From positions 573,201,241 through 573,265,240 of the forward strand of contig NC_081410.1 in the NCBI RefSeq assembly GCF_030272615.1: a stretch of DNA of 64,000 nucleotides, read 5' to 3'. Made by a program: the position numbers and the translations under genes. Positions 1-10,625 of this stretch are shown piece after piece. Position 1 is the first letter of the stretch; each line of letters begins with the position of its first letter. Origin of the DNA: Cryptomeria japonica. Lineage: Eukaryota > Streptophyta > Pinopsida > Cupressales > Cupressaceae. Below the pieces are notes generated by a model. It was given only the letters and a program-made list of their open reading frames with translations, made no database searches and was not told where the DNA came from.

Positions 1-1595
1 ATCTTCTTGCCTTGAAGCCTCATGAAATGTTGATCTTATTTTATAGGATTTAATTGGAGTGATAGGAAATAATTGCTTGGAGAGAGATGAGATGTTCAAA
101 TGAATGGGTGAGAGTTGTATTTATACAAAAATTACATGTTTTGTGTTTAAATTTCAAAGAAGGTTGACATGGGGGAGCACTTTCCCACTCCAAAATTCCT
201 CGATTGTTAAGGATTCAAATTTGAGCCCATTTTGACTAGATCATGACACTAGGCGCCATAGACCAGTAGGACTACAACACTAGGTGCCATAGTCCTATAT
301 TTTTAAGCTAGAGTCTAGGTCAGTGAGCTCAAGATTATGTTGGGCTTCTAGATATGGCCACAGAATGAGAACAATTAGTCATGAATTAGGGGCATGAGGG
401 AAAACCACCAAAGTGATCCTAGGATGAGTATGAAATTGTAGAGGGATACAATTTATGGCACTACAAGGATATTATTGAAATGGGATCAAAACATAAGATA
501 AAAGAGCATGAGTATAGATTTTTTACCATTGCAATTTATCCTCACTTTTGTGTGCTTACAAACTACTAGGTGGATGCATCTTAAATAAAAACAAGTAATC
601 AACATGAAAATTCAATTATTTTAGAATACTCAAAAGAGATTTTCTCCAAGCATACATGCCATTATTGAATTCTTCTTCCAATAAAGGATCCATAAAAAAC
701 CCAACAAATTATAAATGAGGTGATAAGTAACATCTATCACACACACATTTAAAATAGGGGATACCTACAAATTTCTTGGAAAAGAACTATCTATAATAAT
801 AGTAAAAGTAACATAGAGAAGGATAAGATATTTTTCCTAAGATGAAAAGTGGTAAGGATTCAATAAGTAGAAATGTAAATGGGTATCAATAAAATAGACA
901 AGATTGATAAAATTCCCCTAAACATGAACATGATTATGAGCATGCTATTGCAAAACATAACTCAAAAAAGAGAATATAAGTGACATATATGACACCCTCC
1001 AATTAATTTCATACAAAAGATGCAAGGAATTAGAGAAGAAGATAAAAAAAAAAATCACAATAAGACATGTAAACATGATAAAAAGAGCATCATAAATTAA
1101 GCATATATAAATATAAGATATAATCATGAATACACATCTTATAAGTGAAAGGAAATATGTTCCAATGTGGCCCTAATGAAGATAAATGACATTATAAGCA
1201 TAGCCATAAATGCTAGATAGATATCATGTAATCCTAAACAAGATGTAAAGGGTGCACAAATAATAAGAATAATAACATGTAAGTATGATAAGAATCTTAA
1301 ATATGGAATCATTAGATATAGGCATGATAAGGGTCCTAAACCTATAAGGCATGTGAGAATAATAAGTATAAGCATGATAGAATGGAATAGAATGAGAAGT
1401 AAACATCATAATCATTAAATATCAGAGATCACATGATAACATCAAAAGTGTTGAAACTTTAGTGTCTTATTATATAGACAATCCATGGATGAGAGAAGAT
1501 GTGTGAACTTTTTAATTTGATATTGATCTAGTGTTTAATTGTAAACTAGTAAACAACTACATAATATTATATGAACTAAGTTACGTTGAGTTATA
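1..1595. other. AT-rich non-coding stretch
   Basis: I find no protein-coding signal here. Open frames on the minus strand between about 945 and 1415 are low-complexity and rich in Ile, Leu, Tyr and Met, as AT-rich DNA gives by chance. The stretch holds short imperfect repeats built on ATAAG and CATGATA words (about 1240-1385). It also has two copies of an ACTAGG-GCCATAG phrase near 247-262 and 278-293. No transposon end or RNA gene is recognisable. Confidence 0.5.
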
Positions 1596-1623
1596 ATGTG
1601 CTCATGTTGTTACGAAGGAAAAA

Positions 1624-1665
1624 ATGACCCCCTTCTCTCTCCCTCACCTTCTCTCTCCCCCACTA

Positions 1666-1696
<31 letters not shown>

Positions 1697-2058
1697 CCCC
1701 TTTAGATATCTCTTTTCCTCTCCCCCCCTCCCTCACTCACTACCTCTCTACTTCTCTCTATCTCCCCTCTCCCTCTCCCCCTCTCCTCTCAATATCTCCC
1801 TCCCTCCCTCCTACCCTCTCTACTTATATCTATCACCCATATTCCTTTATCTACCTACATATCCCTTCATGTCTCTCTCTAATCTCTATATCTCCTCTGA
1901 CTCTCTCTCTACATACCTACCTCTCACCCATCTAAATTACTTTGGGCAGTTGAGGGTCTACCTACCTTTCTATCTCTCACATTTCTCTCTCTCCCCTCTC
2001 TACCTCTCCCTCCCTCCACCTCTCTCTATCTACCATATAGGCATCTCATTAATAGGAA
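1624..2058. repeat. CT-rich polypyrimidine tract (degenerate CT/CCT/TCTA microsatellite)
   Basis: The plus strand is almost entirely pyrimidine over about 400 bp. It has a pure (CT)n core near 1671-1696, followed by degenerate TCTCCC, CTATCTAC and CCTCCCT words. The Ser/Leu/Pro-rich open frames across it are products of the repeat, not genes. The tract begins exactly where the minus-strand LINE remnant stops, so it may mark a truncation or insertion junction. Confidence 0.85.
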
Positions 2059-2767
2059 TCAAGAGAGAAAGATAGTTGAATCAAAAAGATCAAATCCACC
2101 AAGAGATAGTATTTCTTCTTTTCTAGTGGGAGAAACTTTACAACAATCTCCACCCAAGAAAAATATGTCCAACATTTCTACCACATAAAAGTTCTCCTTA
2201 CATCTATTTAACCAAGTAAATAACCTATTTGCATAAACTATGTCAACTAAGAAATTACTTCCAATGAAGTTTTGGAAATCTTCTTGAGATTGTGCACTTA
2301 TAGGCACTCATCCCAGCTTCTCTTCAATGCTTAAAATTGCATTAAGGTCCCCTTCAATAATAAAGTTTTCATTTTGCAATTGTAGAATCAATAGGTGACA
2401 ACTGATTCCAAACGTTTCTCTTTTGCTAAACACCCACCAAGCCATAAACATTGATTCAAAAGAAATTACAATTTAGGGGCAAAAACTTAACTTTGCTTAA
2501 TTTCCCTTTTTTGGTTTCCTAAATTACTTTCAAGTCCACTTTAAAGGGATTCCATAACAACTCCCTACCTTAGGAGGTCCCACAAGTCAGAAAGAATGAA
2601 CCTTTCCATTATCTCCATTTCTACATTAGATTCCCTAATTCTTCTATTGATAGCTTTGTTTCCTAGAGGATAATTATATTTGGCTTGCTCAAATATATTT
2701 TGCACTTGAGCATATGCCTTTTGTCAAGGGCATTCACGCCCTTGAAATTTCATGTTAGTAGAATCAT
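2059..2767 (-). pseudogene. LINE ORF2 fragment: AP-like endonuclease domain
   Basis: In intact LINEs this domain nicks target DNA to prime reverse transcription. Translation from the ATG at 2767 gives NFKGVNALDKRH and then SKPNIIIL-stop-ETKLS, the N-terminal signature of plant LINE endonucleases. The Gln before the conserved Glu has become a TAG stop. Further on, GDLNAILSIEEKLG corresponds to the GDFNAI motif, and after a frameshift AQSQEDFQNFIGSNFLVDIV and VVEMLDIFFLGGD match the later part of the fold. The downstream His-containing motif (SDH) is degraded to FDLFDST. At least one shift (near 2305) and several stops make it non-functional. Nothing of the reverse transcriptase follows. Confidence 0.78.
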
Positions 2768-2926
2768 TTCTCCATACGAAAGGAGGCTCCCTTCTTAGAT
2801 CTTAGCTTTAGTTGTCCTTTGACTGTGCCTACAATTTCTAGCTTTGCCTTATTGGTCTTTCTTCCCCTCATACCTTTATCCTCATCTTTTTATTTTTTTC
2901 AAATTTATTTTAGATTGACACAAAAT

Positions 2927-3845
2927 TCATGTATCCACTATATCTAGCTCATCTCTCCAATTGTCGAGGTCTAGATCCTCCTTTGACATCTTATCTTTAG
3001 CTAAAATCTCTAATTCTAGGGGCACATTTTCCTTATTCTCTTTGATTGATTCAATCCCAAAGACTTCTACTACCTTTTCAAAGGAGGTCTTATTTGTGGC
3101 ATAATCATCTAGAAGTGAAATTATTGGTGGGATTTTAGGAGCTATAGGAAATTTATCCTCAATCCTTTTTTCCTTTTTCCTTTCTTTGTTTGCTTCACAT
3201 CCTTCCATGTTTTTCTTATTTCCTTATGTGGATTTTTTATCAGTTCTAGAACCCTCACTCCCAATATCTAACAAATTTGTAATCATCTCTAATAGCTTTA
3301 GACCTTTGTTTCCTCATTTGTCTTTCATGTTCTCTATAATGTTCTTATTTTCTTCCAAGTATTCCTCCATCAAGTGCAATAGGGAAAGATATTGCTTCCA
3401 TCTCAATAGTCGCACATCTCTCACCTTTTGTCTCCATATGTCTTTGTCATATTGATTTCATTTTCATCTACCAATTGGAGAATTTATATTCACCCTTACA
3501 TATATTCAAGCATAGATTCTAAGGTCATCCTCCTTAAACTTGTCATCTACCATCACAAAAGTTCCTATTTTATCACTTATCTCTACTAGGGTTTCTACAT
3601 CCTGGTATTCTAATGACACATTGTACAATTTTAGTCACATTGGTGTTTCATTTAGCTTTTGTTTCAATGGATTGAAGTTTGGTTCCCAATCCTTCACAAA
3701 GAAGCCTAATCCATCCATTAGGTATGACCCTCCTTTCAAAATTTCTTCTTTTTTGTCTAGATTTGGACATTCAACCATAAAAAAAGCCCTAGGCAATGAT
3801 TTTAGGGTGATTTTCTCCTCCCAATGTTTTTGGCATTAATGTTAT
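2927..3845 (-). pseudogene. LINE ORF1 fragment, DUF4283-like nucleic-acid-binding region
   Basis: Reading the minus strand from about 3845 gives SLPRAFFMVECPNLDKKEE, then GLGFFVKDWEPNFNPL and LEYQDVETLVEISDKIGTFV. This is the order of motifs in the DUF4283 domain of plant LINE ORF1 proteins, which bind RNA. One Trp has become a stop (codon after TPM). A charged tail follows, with an open frame of 93 codons at 3208-2927 that I do not recognise in detail. The usual C-terminal CCHC zinc knuckle is not visible. The block sits just upstream of the ORF2 endonuclease on the same strand, which supports the LINE assignment. Confidence 0.65.
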
Positions 3846-5526
3846 ATCTCAACCTTCAACGATCAATCCCAAACTCATTTAAGAAATAAGGCATTTGATT
3901 TTAATCTTGAAATCTTATTTTTCAAAACATATTTTTCAATGAAAAAGGAAACACACTTATCAAGGTATTTTGAGTTTATGGGAATCCTACTCACTCCCAT
4001 TGCCAATTTTTGATTTCCAAGTCTCTATATCTTCTTGGTTTAGTTGGGCACCATCTCCTATTCCTTCGCCTCCTTCCTTTTGGTCTCTATTCATGCTCAT
4101 TGTATCACCAAGCAAGATTTTGCGTTTGTAGGTTATATTTTGATCTCCATCCCTTTTGAGCATCCTTCTATCTCCAATTCAACAATGCTATTGCTTCCTT
4201 TATTGCACTTCGATTGCAAGCCATTTTTTCTACATTTACTTTATGAACTCAAAAATACAATCTTAATCTTAAGAAAAAGATAATTTTAGATAGAACCAAG
4301 GTTTCCAAATCAACATTTCTTGACAATGAAGTTCCTACTATATTTTCTACTACAGGATATTGTCCACTATGTTTTAATCACATACATACAATCAAGATGG
4401 ATTAGTATTAAAAAATAATTTTTAATGTCTTTTTAACCCATTAAGCATGTTAAATGACCTCATTCCATATGATTTACAAGTGACAAAACTGAGAATCGAA
4501 ATTGGATAGATAAAGATAGAGATGAAAACTTAAAATGAAACATCCTTATTTTCAACCCATCTGAAAATAAACATTTAACTCATCAGTAATAAACTCCACC
4601 AACACTCTTAAACCTACTCATCAAACTTAATATAACTAAAAATTATATGTACCACAAATTGACTACTGCATAACCTCGTATACATAATATTAACATGCTC
4701 TATAACATTTCACATCACTTAACCCACTTTCTCACACGAAACATATGAAGAAGCCATAATATAGGACTTTGTGAATTTCATATATAATGATCATCATCCT
4801 CAATTATCAATTTATTAGTATATCTAGTAGTTTTAGTCCACTTTCAGTGCATCAAAACTTACCTTGTAATGACCCCAAATACTTATACTATGTTTTTTTG
4901 AAATTGGACTAAACCTAAGTGTATAGTTTATTAATTTCTTTTGACTCCAAGTAAATGTTTTGTAACCACAAATAGTTTATTGTAATGTTCTTTAACCTCC
5001 GAGCAAATTTTTAAAAACCACAAATACTTTCCTTTTTCTATTTCATTAGCCCGAAATACCTATTGTGAACGCCACAAATAGGTAAATTTGCATCTGTAAT
5101 TTTGTAGGTATATTTTAGGTCCCAAAGGCAGACCTATCATAGCCATGAGATAAAACAATTACTCATAAAGAGGACCAAAATGAGGTCATCTGGAGCAGAG
5201 AACAAAGGAGCGATCATTCGATTCTCTCCCCAAGGAATGATTGTAAACTCTTCTACGATAGGCTCAGCAATTGTCCGTTCTCTTCAAGCCTTCCACTGCT
5301 TCCGGCTCTTAACCCTTTCTAAAAGACAGGGCTTAAACAGTATCTTCTCATCAGCATGCCAAGGCAGTAATGATGAAGTACAATAGAATCAACAGCACGG
5401 TCTAGCTCTTTAAACAATGGTTTTGAAAACTGGAAATTGTATCCAGTTCAATCTCACCACTGCAAGCGTGGCAACATAGTATTTGCTGTAGTGCTAGCTT
5501 GTCTTGATAGATTGCTTCTTTAAACT
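3846..5526. other. Non-coding stretch between LINE remnant and PPR gene
   Basis: No supported gene. The segment 3846-4290 may be decayed LINE ORF1 leader. Between about 4950 and 5090 three loosely similar units of about 62 bp each end in CCACAAATA. A 68-codon plus-strand frame at 5180-5386 is more GC-rich than its surroundings but matches nothing I know. As it lies just beyond the stop codon of the PPR gene, it is more likely that gene's 3' flank or untranslated region. Confidence 0.4.
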
Positions 5527-8427
5527 TCACCAATAATCTCCACATGAACAATGTCCATGTTCAAAATGATGGAACCGGTTCGCATCTCTCACAACAATTT
5601 CTCTTGCAACAATTTTGGAGATAAACTTGGTTGCAGTGTGGCAGTCAATACATACACGAAGGTTCTTGACAACTCTAATTGTTGATCCAGGGGATGTGTT
5701 TATCAACCCAAATGCAAGTGCCAACATCTCACTATGGTGGCGGTGAAATAACTTCTCCTCCCCTTCCTCTACATCATTGGGTGCTGGTTTTGAGTCTGTA
5801 ACATACCCTGCTTGCTTCATCTCCCAATACAATTCGTCCAACTTTGCGTAGATGTCATGTGTTTGTGGGTGTGACCTGTCTCCAACACAAAAAGCATGTA
5901 CCATTTTATGGACTTCAATCCAGCTGCATCCAGGCATCTTTCTAATTCCTCTATCTTTCATCAACTTCCATACCTTTTGAACGTCACCCCACCTTCCCAC
6001 TTCTGAATAAATGTTTGATAAAAGAACATAAGGTGCAGTACTTTTAAAATCCAACTCAAAAAGGATTGTTGCCACGAATTCTCCTAGCGGTACATTTGCA
6101 TGTGATCTGCATGCACCAAGCAAACATATCCAGACAACCACATCAGGTTTTATTGGTATTTTGATGATGAAGTTTAGAGCTTCCCCAAGATAGCCAGCTC
6201 GTCCAAGAAGGTCAACCATGCATATATAATGATCCACTATAGGCGTAATGCAATATAAATATCTCATGCAATTGAAGTATTTACAGCCCACATCCACCAG
6301 ACCTGCATGGCTGCATGCAAATAAAACAGAAACAAAAGTTACATGGTTTGGGTTGAGTCCGGAGTGCTTCATTAGTTCAAAGAGTTTAAGGGCATCATTG
6401 CTATTGCCATGAATTGCATATCCTGTAATCATTGCAGTCCATAAGATCACATTTGGATGTTGCAATTTGTCAAATAATTTCCGTGCCCTCTGAATGTTAG
6501 CACATTTTGCATACATGTCTATCAGAGCAGTCACAACTATGACATCTGACAGAAATCCATGTTCGATTATTCTTTGATGGATCTCCATACCTTGTACTAA
6601 AGCTCCCATCTTGGCACATGCTGGGAGGATAGTAGAAAAGGTTGCCGAGTTTGGCTTTACACCGGCCAATTGCATTTGCTTAAAGAACTCCACGGCCTTC
6701 TCAATAAGCCCATTTTGTGCATATCCAGCAATCATTGCAGTCCATGAAACCACATTTTGCTGAGGCATTTCTTCAAAAAGCCGTAAAGCCTCATCAAGAA
6801 CACCATTTTGTGCGTATCCAACAATTATTGAATTCCATGAGACGGCATCTTGTTGAGGCATCTTGTCAAACAATTTGCGCGCCTTATGTATGCTTCCGCA
6901 TTTTATATACATCTCTATCAGGGCAGTAACTATCACTATATCTGATAAAAATCTGGTTCCTATTATTCTTTGATGGATCTCCATACCCTGTTCCAATGCT
7001 CCAAGTTGCCCACAAACTGGGAGGATGCTGGCAAAGGTTGACAAATCTGGTTTCTCTCCTTCCAATTGCATTTCTTTAAAGAACCCCAAGGCTTCCTCAG
7101 CAAGCCCATGTTTTGCAAATCCTGAAATCATTGCAGTCCATGAGACCGAATTTCGTTGAGGCATTTCATTGAAAACCTTAAAAGCTTCATCAAATTCACC
7201 ATGTTGTGCATAGCCTACGATCATTGCATTCCACGAGATTACATTTCGTTGAGGCATTTTTTTGAAAAGCGTCAAAGCCTCATCAAGAGCACCTCTTTGT
7301 GCATATCCAGCAATAATTGTATTCCATGAAACCACATCACATTGAGGCATTTTGTCAAACAGTTGATGTGCCTTCTGTAACCTTCCACATTTTGCATACA
7401 TATCAATCAGGGCATTCCCAACTACAACATTTAACAAAAAACCACCTTCTATCACTCTCTGATGTATCTCGATACCCTGTTCCAAGGCTCCCGTACTGGC
7501 ACATGCTGGGAGAATGCTAGCAAAGGTTACTGCATTAGGTTTTACACCTGCCAATTGCATTCGCTTAAAAAACTCCACAGCATTCCTAACAAATCCATTT
7601 CGCGCATATCCTACTATCATCGCGGTCCACGAAATCACATTCGGTTGAGGCATTTCCTTAAAAAGACTCATTGCCTCACGCAAAACACCATTTTGAGCAT
7701 ATCCTGCAATCATAGCTGTCCATGAAACCGGATCTCGTTGGGGTATTTTGTCAAACAGTTCGCGTGCCTTTGGTACGCTTCCACATTTCACATACATGTC
7801 TATCAGAGAATTCCCAACTACGACATCTGATAAAAACCCATATTCGATTATCTTTTGATGTATCTCCATACCCTGTTCCAATGCTCTCATTTTGGCACAT
7901 GCTGGAAGGATATGTGTAAAAGTGAACAAATCAGGTTGCACATCCGTTTGTTGCATTTGGCTAAACAGTGCTAATGCCTCTTGAGAATGTCCATGTCTTC
8001 TGTAAGCTAACATTATCATATTCCATGAGAGGACGTCTGGTTGTCTTATGCAGTCAAAAACTCTGCGAGCATCCTTCAAACTTCCACATTTGTTATACGT
8101 GTTGATGAGTGTATTCTGCAAAAGTGTGTGGGTGACAAATGCAAATCCCCTGACATTGATGTAAGAATGGATTAGTTTACCCTCTGCAAGTGCCTTTTTG
8201 GCGATGCAGGTTTTCAATAGCTGAAGATATGTAGAAATGTCTCGAGGAGGATCCTGTGTTGTAAGAAGAACGTTTACAGCCTCCATTAACGGACCCTCTG
8301 TACATAGCTGAGCAAGGGATGTGAAAGTGTGACTGAAACAGGGAGAATGTGTTGAATTCATCATTCTCCCGCAATAAAACGCCACCACCATCATCGACTT
8401 CCTCTTCACCCATGGTATTATAATCAT
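5527..8427 (-). CDS. PLS-class pentatricopeptide repeat protein with E and DYW domains (organelle RNA-editing factor)
   Basis: Intronless 966-residue frame. Proteins of this class bind one organelle transcript through their PPR tract and convert C to U through the DYW deaminase domain. I count about 22 PPR motifs at residues 63-796, followed by an E region (797-854) with the PG box PGCSWIEV at 832-839. The DYW domain runs from about 872 to 966. Its deaminase residues are intact: HSE (898-900, catalytic Glu900) and CIDC (926-929), then HGHCSCGDYW at the end. The tract is a P-L-S-S series with extra S motifs. Met1 is the first in-frame ATG, but Met12, 13, 22 and 23 are also candidates. An organellar targeting peptide is expected but not obvious. 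There are no internal stops, unlike everything else in the window. The target transcript cannot be named. Confidence 0.95.
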   Translation of the reverse strand: MIIIPWVKRKSMMVVAFYCGRMMNSTHSPCFSHTFTSLAQLCTEGPLMEAVNVLLTTQDPPRDISTYLQLLKTCIAKKALAEGKLIHSYINVRGFAFVTHTLLQNTLINTYNKCGSLKDARRVFDCIRQPDVLSWNMIMLAYRRHGHSQEALALFSQMQQTDVQPDLFTFTHILPACAKMRALEQGMEIHQKIIEYGFLSDVVVGNSLIDMYVKCGSVPKARELFDKIPQRDPVSWTAMIAGYAQNGVLREAMSLFKEMPQPNVISWTAMIVGYARNGFVRNAVEFFKRMQLAGVKPNAVTFASILPACASTGALEQGIEIHQRVIEGGFLLNVVVGNALIDMYAKCGRLQKAHQLFDKMPQCDVVSWNTIIAGYAQRGALDEALTLFKKMPQRNVISWNAMIVGYAQHGEFDEAFKVFNEMPQRNSVSWTAMISGFAKHGLAEEALGFFKEMQLEGEKPDLSTFASILPVCGQLGALEQGMEIHQRIIGTRFLSDIVIVTALIEMYIKCGSIHKARKLFDKMPQQDAVSWNSIIVGYAQNGVLDEALRLFEEMPQQNVVSWTAMIAGYAQNGLIEKAVEFFKQMQLAGVKPNSATFSTILPACAKMGALVQGMEIHQRIIEHGFLSDVIVVTALIDMYAKCANIQRARKLFDKLQHPNVILWTAMITGYAIHGNSNDALKLFELMKHSGLNPNHVTFVSVLFACSHAGLVDVGCKYFNCMRYLYCITPIVDHYICMVDLLGRAGYLGEALNFIIKIPIKPDVVVWICLLGACRSHANVPLGEFVATILFELDFKSTAPYVLLSNIYSEVGRWGDVQKVWKLMKDRGIRKMPGCSWIEVHKMVHAFCVGDRSHPQTHDIYAKLDELYWEMKQAGYVTDSKPAPNDVEEGEEKLFHRHHSEMLALAFGLINTSPGSTIRVVKNLRVCIDCHTATKFISKIVAREIVVRDANRFHHFEHGHCSCGDYW

Positions 8428-9290
8428 TTATTCCTTTGAGCGAATCAGTCACTGATGCAACCATTTATTTCACCGAATCAGTTCAGATGATGGCAGTTCC
8501 TTGTACTCCCTGTTGTACCCCTTCGGGATTAAATAGTAACATTGCTAGGTAACCAACCCTCTTTTGGCTGGTTTTGAAAAAAAAAATTGTTCGTTTATTT
8601 GTTTTTATTTATCAATTTATGAGTCGTACTTTATGATTCATCATCAAGATAGTGAGGTATAGAAGAGAAAATTATAGATTATGATTCGAAATGTTGATGG
8701 TAAAAAGATATATGCATTCAAATCTAGAAGCTCACATGAGCTATGGAAACTTAATGTCTATAAAAAGGTTGGGTTATGGTAAAAAAAATTATGAAAAAGT
8801 TTTATTTAATGTTTTCATTACTTAAAAAGATAATAGTCTAATATCTACACAAACAGATGGATGGTCAAAGACATTCTCAAAGTTAGTAGAGAACAATGCT
8901 TAAAATAAAGATGAAAGTTCAATAAATGATCAAGTTCAAATATTAAAACAATTATGTGGATAATGTAACACTATAGTTTTCTACTACAAATACTCATGAT
9001 ATCTATTTATACCGAGTGCTTTAGCACACTCTCTAAATTTAAAAACAAAACCATTTTTGTTTTGGTTTATGAAATTAAAAATAAACAACACTTCTCATGT
9101 ACTGCTCTTCTATAAATTATTAAGGATTATAAGAAACTACCTTGTTATGAGTTGTTTAAATGGTTTATCTGGTAGTGTTATGATATTGAAGAATCTATCC
9201 ATTAACTATATTAGTAACTACACTTTCATGTGCAATGGGTACATTAAAGAGGTTTGAGGGTTATTTGATGGGTTCTTAAAAAAATAAAAT
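8428..9290. other. Non-coding stretch upstream of the PPR gene
   Basis: This is the 5' flank of the minus-strand PPR gene, so its promoter should lie within the first few hundred bases above 8427. I see no convincing TATA box or other element. The rest is AT-rich with stops in all frames. It ends at 9290 in a run of A/T just before the first base of the Gypsy-A LTR. Confidence 0.4.
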
Positions 9291-10072
9291 TGATGCAGTC
9301 ACCGGTTAGGAGGGACCTCAAAGAGATCAATCTGGGCCGGTCAGCAAGAGTAAACACAACAGAAACACAAGGGTATGATGGAGGCAATGCAAAACTGAAT
9401 GAATTTATATCATGAAAACTATTTACAATCAACCGGTAGCAACCGGGTTACAGTAACCAGCTCACTGGCTTGCTAAAACATGCTTGATTATAGAACAGGT
9501 CACAACTGGGACCTCAAATCTTAGGATCTATCTTCTATGTTCTATCTCTTCCCTCTAATACATTATAATGCTCAATTACAATGATTTATATGATCGAAAG
9601 GGATCTTCTCGGCCCAAAAAAGATCAAATGTCGAAGAACAAGACCTAACATGTAAAAACAACAAGGTCGACCTCCGCCAAAGAAATTTCTCCAAAAAATC
9701 CAAAGGATGAAGTGTAGATTATAGGGAAAGGTCGGCCACACATCAAGGAATATTGGAATCAACACTCAGGGCTCCACAAGCTACGAAAGGGATCCAGTAG
9801 ATCTTGGTAGATTACAACCAGGCAACCAGTACCAGAAAACTGTCTCAAAAATCGATAGCAATAACTTGCCGAAAAATGATCCAAATGCTCCATGGTTTGG
9901 GAATAAGGTAGACGATCAAGTCCTCAAGAAAATTCCAACTCCGCAAGATCCGATGAACCAATTTTGGGAAATACTGAAAGAAATGTTGAAACTGCAAAAC
10001 AAAAAGCAAAACATAAAGGAAATATTTTTGGTTGATGCAAGAATGCCATGAACTAGAGATGCTCCTGCATCA
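9291..10072 (-). repeat. Gypsy-A 3' LTR
   Basis: This 782-bp repeat starts TGATGCAG and ends CTGCATCA, a perfect 8-bp terminal inverted pair. Its outer parts match 12210-12764 closely, including the phrase GGGACCTCAAATCTTA and the tail CTCCATGGTTTGGGAATAAG. The middle (about 9540-9810) has no counterpart in the other LTR, which is about 230 bp shorter. Confidence 0.88.
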
Positions 10073-10159
10073 AACATCCAGGGTTGTTGAAAAAGTGAGT
10101 CTCTCACTTTGCTGGGGTCAGAGGAAAACCAAGGCGGTCTACCTCTGTTTGAGAAATCC

Positions 10160-10625
10160 AAGATGAATCTTCAACTGGTCTATCCTTCCACTTCACAAGA
10201 TACTCCTTATACTGATTGTTCTAGGTACTATACCCAATCCTACTGTCCAAAATGTCTTCAATCTGATCTGGTTCCTTCCAGGGCAACTGTTTCTCCAAGT
10301 CTGCAATACCATCCTCACTGAATTTTGGTTCATGATATTGATGAAGATCTGTAATGTTAAATATAGGTGAAATACTTAGACTATCTGGTAACTCCACTTC
10401 ATATGCATTTCCAAAATTGAACTTTCTCAAAATATTGCAAGGTCCAAACTTTCTCATCTACAACTTGTTATAAGTTTCAATCAGGAATCTTTCTTTTCTT
10501 AGATACACCATCACTTCATCATCAAATTCAAATTCCTTATGTCTCCTCTTCTCATATGCTTTCTCCTTATACTTGTTGTTCATGTCCTTCATGTGATCTG
10601 CAAATTCTTCTATTGTATTGTCTAT
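10160..10625 (-). pseudogene. Gypsy-A integrase C-terminal tail and chromodomain
   Basis: The minus strand reads HMKDMNNKYKEKAYEKRRH, then the GPCNILRKF and LPDSLSISPIFNITDLH motifs typical of the region after the gypsy integrase core. A chromodomain follows, with ILDSRIGYST and then NNQYKEYLVKWK (about 10180-10250). Chromodomains of this type steer chromovirus integration to particular chromatin. Stops interrupt the frame, and the catalytic D,D-35-E core that should precede it is deleted. The block joins directly to protease sequence near 10626. Confidence 0.8.

Larger units (their letters stand above)
2059..3845 (-). mobile_element. LINE (L1-type non-LTR retrotransposon) remnant, truncated
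   Basis: Two adjoining minus-strand blocks read like a plant L1-type LINE in the correct order. An ORF1 piece resembling DUF4283 lies at about 3845-3440, and the endonuclease start of ORF2 at 2767-2059. Both are broken by stops and small shifts. The ORF2 reverse transcriptase is missing because the element ends at the CT-rich tract at 2058. Upstream sequence to about 4290 may be more ORF1 but I cannot match it. No poly(A) tail or target-site duplication is visible. The copy is certainly dead. Confidence 0.75.

Noticed and set aside
1596-2075. 159- and 103-codon plus-strand open frames
   Set aside because: They are translations of a CT-rich microsatellite (Ser, Leu, Pro, Tyr) with no domain. 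Two overlapping frames are both open, as expected for a simple repeat.
5180-5386. 68-codon plus-strand frame with higher GC
   Set aside because: No recognisable family, no promoter or repeat support, and it lies in the 3' flank of the PPR gene. Kept only as part of the intergenic description.
6717-7919. Several plus-strand open frames of 65-87 codons inside the PPR gene
   Set aside because: They lie antisense to PPR motifs and repeat with the motif period, which shows they are shadows of the repeats.
8177-8464. Alternative minus-strand frame with an ATG in a good context (ACCATGG) upstream of the PPR start
   Set aside because: It is out of frame with the PPR protein and ends within its coding region. 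Its peptide (acidic, Gly-rich) matches nothing. A sequencing shift joining the two cannot be excluded, but nothing supports it.
8845-8905. TDGWSK peptide suggesting a hAT transposase (DUF659)
   Set aside because: Only a few residues match and the surrounding frames are full of stops with no further motif. Too weak to call.
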